A model generated the notes under the pieces. It did no database searches. It had not been told where the DNA came from and saw nothing but the letters and a program-made list of their open reading frames with translations. This document shows, piece by piece, positions 58,601 to 64,000 of a stretch of 64,000 bases of DNA. The DNA comes from Phaeosaccion multiseriatum. Its lineage: Eukaryota; Ochrophyta, other classes. Location of the stretch: NCBI GenBank assembly GCA_965112735.1, contig OZ218951.1, positions 1,302,001 through 1,366,000 on the forward strand, read 5' to 3'. Numbering within the stretch: the stretch's first letter is position 1; every line of letters starts with the position of its first letter. The position numbers and the translations under genes were made by a program.

Positions 58601-61600
58601 CCGTCATCCGCGCGGTGGGCCCATTATGGTTCACAGCCGAGCCTCGCAGGACAGCCAGCACCTCATCGTCGTTGGTAAGGGCGTCGTCTAGGCGCTTCAA
58701 CACGATTGCTCCGCACCCCTCGCCTCTGACGTAGCCGTTGGCGGACTTGTCAAACGTTTTGCAGTGCCTTGAGAGCGAGGACAGAAGGGGGAAACAGGGA
58801 AGATTTAGCAAGAAGACAGGAGGAGAAGGGCGATTCAAGGTTCTCACTCTGCCTTATTGAACAAAGCAGTGGTGCGTGACCAGGTGCCTACCGACTACCT
58901 TATCGGGCCTTCACCTGCAGAGCATCATACTCATTAACTTCCTCCCCTCCCTCCCTCCCTCCCTCCCTCTTCTCTTTCCTTCCTCCCTGCTCCCCCCCCC
59001 CCTCTCCTCCTCCCTCACGCACACTCACGCACTCACCCGTCTGGCGAGAGAAACCCTCCTGAGGAAAGGAGCTTGAAGGGCGCCTCGCTGAGAAGCAGGT
59101 TCACTCCACCGACCACAGCTGTGTCACACTTGCCCAATCGCAGGCTGCTGCAGGCGTTGTCAAGGGCGACCAAGGAAGAGGAGCACGCCGTATCTACAGT
59201 TGAGCTGGGCCCCTTCAACCCCAGCGCGTAGGAAACTCGGTTGGCCAAATTCGACATGGAGGCTCCTGACGCCGCCTACACGCCCTCGCTCGCCTCGCCA
59301 GCTCCTTGGCTTGCTTTGGCCTGCAGCCAATCGCTTCCAGCGCAGCCGATGAAGACCCCTGTCTCGCTCTTGCGGAGACTGCTCTTGTCACAGCCTGCCC
59401 TGTGCAGCGCCTCGAAGGCCACCTCCAGCAGCACGCGCTGGTTGGGGTCCATGCTTTCCGTTTCCGCGGACGAAATGCCAAAGAAGGCGTTGTCGAAGAG
59501 GTGGACGCCCTCTATGAAGCCTCCTCGCCACTCTTTAGAGCCGCTTCCCCACCTGTCTCCTGGAGCTGTGGAGATGCAGTTCGATCCCGTGCAAAGCATG
59601 CTCCAGAAACCTTGGGGCGAAGTCACTCCTCCTGGAAAGCGGCACGCCATGCCCACCACCGCCAGCGGAGCTCGCATGCTTTGAGGCGAAGCCGAGGTGG
59701 AGCGCAAATCTCGCATTGGGTCTATGGCGGCCCTTCCCAGTACCTCGCCATCCAACCAGCCCACCAGCTCCGCCAAGCTGGGGTACTCAAAGAGCACATC
59801 GGCGGTGGCTGTCACCCCCAAGTCAGCGTGAAGGCGATTCCGCACCTCCACGAGTGCCATCGAATCCAGGCCTGCCTCCATCAAGGGCACATTGTCCTCC
59901 AGCGGGGGCATGTCTGCATCAACACACTTCAGCACGGTCGCCTTGAGCGCTTCCAGGAGAGCAACGCGTCGATCCTCTGGGGATTGCGCAAAGAGAGTCT
60001 TGCGCAGCTGTGAGAGGGCGTCTCCAGCTGGGAGAGAAGCAGATACAGGACCCTCGCAATCATGTGCTGGTGTTGCCCTCTTAGGGAGAGGAAACTCTCG
60101 CGACGCGGGGAAGCCCTGCCAAGGGGTGCCCACTCTCTCTGCTGCGCCTTTGGGCCTCATGCCGCCATAGCTTCCCAAGATGACGTGGGCGTTGAAGCCG
60201 CCAACGCCGTAGGAATTCACCCCTGCGAGCAGCGTCGAGCCGTCAGAGCAGTGGGAGGAGAGGGGCGTCCTTCGGGTGGGCAGCGTGACGGGCACGCCCT
60301 CCAGCTTCAGGTTGGGGTTGACCTCCTTCAGGTGTAGGTTGGCTGGGGCCTCTCGGTGTTGTACTACCAAGATGGCCTTGATAAGCTGAGCCATCCCTGA
60401 CGCCCCTTCCATGTGGCCTAGAGTAGTCTTGACAGTGCCCACTACAAGGGGGGATGCATCAGGCCTGTTGCGGGTGAACGCTGCCTTGAGAGCGCCTAAT
60501 GAGTATCACGCGACGTGCGTTCATGCGTGCGTGCGTGAGGGACGGAGAGAGAGAGAGAGAGAGGGAGGGAGGGAGGGAGGGAGGGAGGGAGAGGAGGGAG
60601 GGACGAGGGGAGGGCACGAATTATGCTTTGTTTATTATGTCTCATCACAGCATCAGTTTCCTAGTTGAGACGTAAGAGAGACATCACAATGATACTCCAA
60701 CACGCATGCCCCTCTTTAACCCCCTTTGCCTCCTTCAACTTGCCCAGTTCGATGGTGTCGCCCATGACCGTTCCCGTGGCGTGAGCCTCAACGTAGCCCA
60801 CTTCTCTCCCCTCGCACCCTGCCTGCCGCAGGGCGCTCTTCGCCAAGCTCTCTTGGGCGGCTCCCTTGGGGGCGGACAGAGAAGTGCTGACGCCGTTGTG
60901 GCTGACAGCAGCCGCCTTGATGATGGCGAGGATGTTGTCCCCGTCCTTGATGGCGTCCGGCAGGCACTTCAGCACGACGGCCCCGCTGCCCTCACTGCGC
61001 ACGTAGCCGTCCCCGGTCGCGTCAAAGGATTTGCAGTACCTGGAGCAGGATATGGGACACAGGAAGTAGAGTGGGGGGGGGGGTGGATCAGTGTCCAAGC
61101 AAGGGACCAGAGAGAAGAGAAAGGGCGCTTTGGAAGGAAGACTATAGATGCAGCAAGAGCTGCAGGAGCACACTCACACACTCACCCTTCCTTCGACAGA
61201 AGTCCCGCACTGGCCAGGCCGCCAAAGCCTTGGTCGTGGAGCAGCAGGTTGACCCCGCCAACAACGGCAGAGCTGCATTGCCTCAGTTTCAGACTGTTGC
61301 ACGCGTTGCTGAGGGCCACTAGGGCCGACGAACATGCTGCGTCTACGGTTTCGCATGCACCTACGAGGCCGAGCGTGTGCGAAATGCGGCCAGCGAAACA
61401 TGCTCTGCTTGCCCCTGCCAACGTGTAGGCGCTGAGAGAAATGCCATCCGCGCTCTCACGCAGTAATGCGGGCCAGTCACTCCCTGCAGCGCCCACAAAC
61501 ACGCCAACTCGGTGACCTTCAAGCCTGCGTCGGCCCTCGTAGCCGGCTCTGTGCAGAGCCTCGTACGCCACTTCGAGCATGATGCGCTGGTTGGGGTCCT

Positions 61601-64000
61601 GGGCCTCCGCCTCGGCGATGGACATACCGAAGAATGCGTTGTCGAACGCTTCAACACCGTCGATGAAGCCACCTGCTCGCATGACGGAGAGAGGAGAAGC
61701 GTCCAAAATGGGGTGAGTGGGGCGCAGATACAGGGAAAGAAGCGCCCAGCAAGGTTGTACATGCCCTGCAAAACAAACATCTGCAAGCCTCGTGAACACA
61801 GGGTAGAAACGCACCTCTCACTCCCCTTCCCAAGCCTCGCTCAAGGGGTGCATCGGTAACGCAATCCTCCTCCTTGCACAGCTTCACCCAGAGCTCTTCC
61901 GGGCTGTTGCAGCCACCGGGGAACCGACAGGCCATCCCAATGACTGCAATATCGCCGCTGCTTCCGTCAGAAGAAGGGGCTCCAGGAATGGAGCGAGGCA
62001 GTCCGTCAACAGAAGCGTCATCCTCCTCTCCTTCTCCAAACAGGACCGTCTCCAGGTGAGCTGCGAGTAGAGCTGGTGTCGGATAGTCAAAGAAGGCGTC
62101 GGGCCCAACCTCAAAATCCTTGTTGCTTCCGTTCTCGGTCTTCTCGCTGCCCAGAAAGTCCTCGAGCATCACCGCCAGCTCGGCCATCAATATCGACGTC
62201 ATGCCCGCCTCCATGAAGCGGTCGTCGGCGGTCAAATCTCCGTTGTGCGTCACCTCTACGGCAAACTCGAGGAGCTTCTCCAAGATGATGGCCACTCTTG
62301 CCTCCCTACCGAGGCTGTCCATAGCGCGAATGGCCAGACCGCCTTCTCGTCCTCCTCTCCACTCCGAGACATGGTCTTCGACGAAGCAAGCCCTTTCCTC
62401 CGGAGCTGAGCACACGCTGGCAAGGTTCACAGGAGGAGAGTCCTGTCGGGGTGGGTTGGGGGAGAAATGGGCATGACAAGTGGGGTGAGACTCGACGCAG
62501 AACCCTCAGCAGACGATTCTCTCACACAACTGCACGGTAAAAGGGCTGTGAAGGGCACACACGAAAGCACACAGATTGAAGGGGGCAAAGGATTGGAGAG
62601 ATAGGCAAGAGGCCTCCACTTCCGCTCACTCGCACCTGTGACATCGCAGTGCGGTCCTCGATGAGCTCGTGCACCATGTGCAGCTCGCCAGCGTGAAACG
62701 CCTGTCTCGTCGCCCGCCGTCGGATCTTGCCGCTCGTGGTCTTGGGGATGGTCTTCTGCTTGATGGCCACCACCTTCGCCGCTCTCAGACCCAAGGAGGA
62801 CGACAAGGCGGCTTGAGCAGCCTCTACCACTGCCGGGGCCTCGCCCTCTCGCTCCTGGCGGATCTCGAACACCACCTCCAGCACACCGTCCCCTCCCGTC
62901 TCGTCGGAAGAGAAGGCCGCAATGCAGCCCTGCCGAACGGCGCTGGAGGCCTCTTGCACAGCGAACTCGACGTCCTGCGGGTAGTGGTTGACCCCGTTGA
63001 AGATGATGAGGTCATTGATGCGGCCGCAGATGTACAGCAAACCCTCCTCCACAAACCCCACGTCGCCTGTCCGTAGGTACTGGCGAGGAGACGAGCTGTC
63101 ACTGCCCCCGGCCCCACCCTGGAGAGAGAGCTTCGCCTGGAACACCTCCTTCGACAGCTCGGGTTTGCCCCAGTACCCGGCGGCGGCAGAGGGGGAGGAG
63201 AACCAGATCTCTCCTGTGGCTGCTGCTCCGCTGGCCTCGGCCATGGTGTCGGGATTGACGATTCGAATGTCCATAAAGTCTGCTCTCTCGCTCGGGGAGC
63301 CGACGCTGGTAAGCTCTCGTCTCGAAGTGGAGCTGTGCCGAGAGTCGGTCCAGCAACCTGCTCCCAGCGAGGGCGCGAGAGAGGTCAGGGTAGATGAGTA
63401 TTCGCATCAAGAAACAAAGCAGGAGCTTGCTTGCGCAGCCAGCCAGCCCAAATGACCTGCGGTGAACTTTCCAAGTGGGCAGACGCACCTAATACCACGT
63501 GCTCTGCCAAACCGTAGGCCGCCGAGAACCACCTGACAGCGAAGGAAGAGAGCCAGCGAGACCACCACAACCTTCTGAGGATCTGAAACTGCACACTGCT
63601 TCCGGCTGAGCCTCACTACGCTGTACACGGCCAGGTAGTGCCATCAATGCAGCACCCACAGCTGAGTGCACATCACACTGCGAGACAGAGTATAGTACGC
63701 CAAGACGGCACGCCCTTCGACTCACCCGTCAGGGAGGCCGTGGGGGCGGAAGGCTCGCTCGAACCTCTCAATGGTCTCTCTCCGAATCGGCTCGGCGGAG
63801 CTACAAAGGGAGATGACATGTGACAAGTCGATAGACGGCTGCCTCTTGGTGCCGCGCACCTTGGCCATGTAGCGGGCGCAGAGGGCGTAGGCGAAGTCGG
63901 GGGCGACGGACCACTCCACGCAGTGCCGAGAGACAAGCTCCAGCCAGAGCAGGGGCCGCTTGATGAAGCTGACGGGGGACATGTAATGCATAGTCATGCC
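47066..64000 (-). CDS. Hybrid polyketide synthase/non-ribosomal peptide synthetase, 5' end beyond the right edge
   Basis: Exons in gene order: edge-63726, 63532-63489, 63357-62636, 62442-61815, 61672-61186, 61039-60744, 60495-59037, 58767-50572, 50379-49825, 49741-47066, at least 5,100 residues. Phases agree at every junction and junctions rebuild core motifs (YRT|GDL of the adenylation domain, [11 protein letters not shown] of the first KS). Domain order is FAAL-ACP-KS-ACP-KS-AT-DH-psi KR-ER-KR-ACP-C-A-PCP-terminal membrane domain. The likely product is an acyl chain started from a free fatty acid, extended with malonate units, fully reduced at least once and coupled to one amino acid. Intron 60743-60496 is GC-AG. 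An in-frame TAG at 59278-59276 and a one-base shift near 56620 interrupt the model. The domain set is typical of bacteria, with introns presumably acquired later (inference). Confidence 0.9.
49825..49990 (-). other. Megasynthase: peptidyl carrier protein
   Basis: [20 protein letters not shown] with attachment serine at 49881-49879. The last helix continues in the next exon ([20 protein letters not shown]). Confidence 0.88.
50060..51720 (-). other. Megasynthase: amino-acid adenylation domain
   Basis: Core motifs: [46 protein letters not shown], the spliced [28 protein letters not shown] and the lysine in [12 protein letters not shown] by-eye comparison with GrsA gives pocket residues D-V-A-Y-A-I-S-I-A, which I cannot assign to an amino acid; treat this code as tentative. 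Confidence 0.9.
51880..53210 (-). other. Megasynthase: condensation domain
   Basis: The HHxxxDG catalytic motif is intact in [33 protein letters not shown] and [12 protein letters not shown] match the later C-domain motifs. It would join the acyl chain on ACP 3 to the amino acid on the PCP. Confidence 0.9.
53330..53600 (-). other. Megasynthase: ACP 3
   Basis: [20 protein letters not shown] with serine at 53451-53449, then [20 protein letters not shown]. Confidence 0.9.
53690..54430 (-). other. Megasynthase: ketoreductase
   Basis: Rossmann motif [18 protein letters not shown], then HAAGVLDD and catalytic Ser/Tyr/Asn in [20 protein letters not shown]. All expected residues are present. Confidence 0.9.
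54480..55450 (-). other. Megasynthase: enoyl reductase
   Basis: [32 protein letters not shown] and the NADPH loop [19 protein letters not shown] are canonical for PKS ER domains. The preceding part, 55480-56070, is probably the structural pseudo-KR. Confidence 0.88.
56080..56960 (-). other. Megasynthase: dehydratase, frame-broken
   Basis: The N-terminal hot-dog half has [20 protein letters not shown] (catalytic His in DHAV). The second half has [20 protein letters not shown]. The frame moves by one base near 56620, between TRAPWQE and [14 protein letters not shown]. Confidence 0.75.
57090..58080 (-). other. Megasynthase: acyltransferase
   Basis: [14 protein letters not shown] opens the domain. 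The active serine is in [12 protein letters not shown] (57749-57747), and [10 protein letters not shown] carries the HAFH motif usually associated with malonyl-CoA. A Glu run inserted near 57870-57895 is a species-specific expansion. Confidence 0.88.
58140..59700 (-). other. Megasynthase: ketosynthase 2, interrupted by TAG
   Basis: KS from [17 protein letters not shown] with Cys in [11 protein letters not shown] (59185-59183), [13 protein letters not shown] and [15 protein letters not shown] at 59278-59276 sits 18 nt upstream of [13 protein letters not shown], at a place where KS1 has [10 protein letters not shown]. Confidence 0.88.
59740..59990 (-). other. Megasynthase: ACP 2
   Basis: [17 protein letters not shown] with the attachment serine at 59864-59862, then [16 protein letters not shown]. 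Confidence 0.88.
60140..61990 (-). other. Megasynthase: ketosynthase 1 (no AT follows)
   Basis: KS starts [14 protein letters not shown] and spans four exons. Active-site Cys is in [11 protein letters not shown] (codon 61334-61332); the histidines are in [13 protein letters not shown] and [11 protein letters not shown]. It is followed directly by ACP 2 without an acyltransferase. Confidence 0.88.
62060..62400 (-). other. Megasynthase: ACP 1
   Basis: A carrier helix [19 protein letters not shown] follows the FAAL. The usual G-x-D-S is G-M-T-S here, keeping the phosphopantetheine serine but replacing the Asp, a substitution seen in some carrier proteins. Confidence 0.75.
62636..64000 (-). other. 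Megasynthase: fatty acyl-AMP ligase (FAAL) loading domain, partial
   Basis: [38 protein letters not shown] and the spliced [12 protein letters not shown] match the FAAL branch of adenylating enzymes, which activate free fatty acids and pass them to an ACP. Later motifs are [38 protein letters not shown] and [17 protein letters not shown]. The N-terminal part, with the ATP-binding loop, lies outside the window. Confidence 0.88.

Noticed and set aside
59276-59278. Stop-codon reassignment to explain the TAG in KS2
   Set aside because: Other genes in the window end normally at TAG, for example at 46698-46700 and 5192-5190.
50383-63274. Treating each megasynthase reading frame as its own gene
   Set aside because: Frames end inside domains and splice junctions rebuild core motifs ([17 protein letters not shown]), so one transcript is the better model.

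Overview
This is nuclear DNA from a eukaryote. Coding stretches are split by spliceosomal introns (GTGAGT/GTAAGT donors, YAG acceptors). Protein linkers are full of poly-Q, poly-E and poly-G, and introns are packed with microsatellites. Two proteins carry a signal peptide followed by an Ala-Phe motif, the bipartite plastid import signal of algae with secondary plastids. The gene content fits a photosynthetic stramenopile, possibly eustigmatophyte-like (inference). No tRNA, rRNA or CRISPR array was recognised.

Layout. 1-1567 (-): left-edge-truncated membrane protein. 2281-4864 (+): acidic low-complexity protein with an unresolved gene model. 5190-6124 (-): 206-residue single-span membrane protein. 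6484-9502 (+): 259-residue plastid-targeted helical protein in six exons. 9503-11874: no intact gene, but two TIR elements that share the same terminal eight bases and a decayed ankyrin-repeat gene. 11875-22980 (+): 15-exon OSCA/CSC1-type channel of about 1,951 residues with repeat-filled introns. 24215-27972 (-): plastid-targeted CDF metal transporter, divergent from 28207-29856 (+), a secreted saposin-like protein. 31575-31778 (-): 67-residue membrane protein. 32168-46700 (+): giant HECT ubiquitin ligase of roughly 4,370 residues. 47066 to the right edge (-): a hybrid PKS-NRPS.

The hybrid megasynthase is the most striking content. The visible order is FAAL-ACP-KS-ACP-KS-AT-DH-ER-KR-ACP-C-A-PCP, followed by a multi-spanning left-handed beta-helix domain of the kind that terminates some bacterial NRPSs. 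It implies activation of a fatty acid, at least one fully reducing extension, condensation with one amino acid, and a membrane-embedded final step. It spans at least ten exons, one joined through a GC-AG intron. Two lesions, an in-frame TAG in the second KS and a one-base shift in DH, make its present activity uncertain.

Sequence-level oddities include a dispersed 18-mer (CAGTTGGTGATACAGCAG) on both strands and in different reading frames of unrelated genes, intron microsatellites whose unit resembles a splice donor, and palindromes in two divergent promoters.
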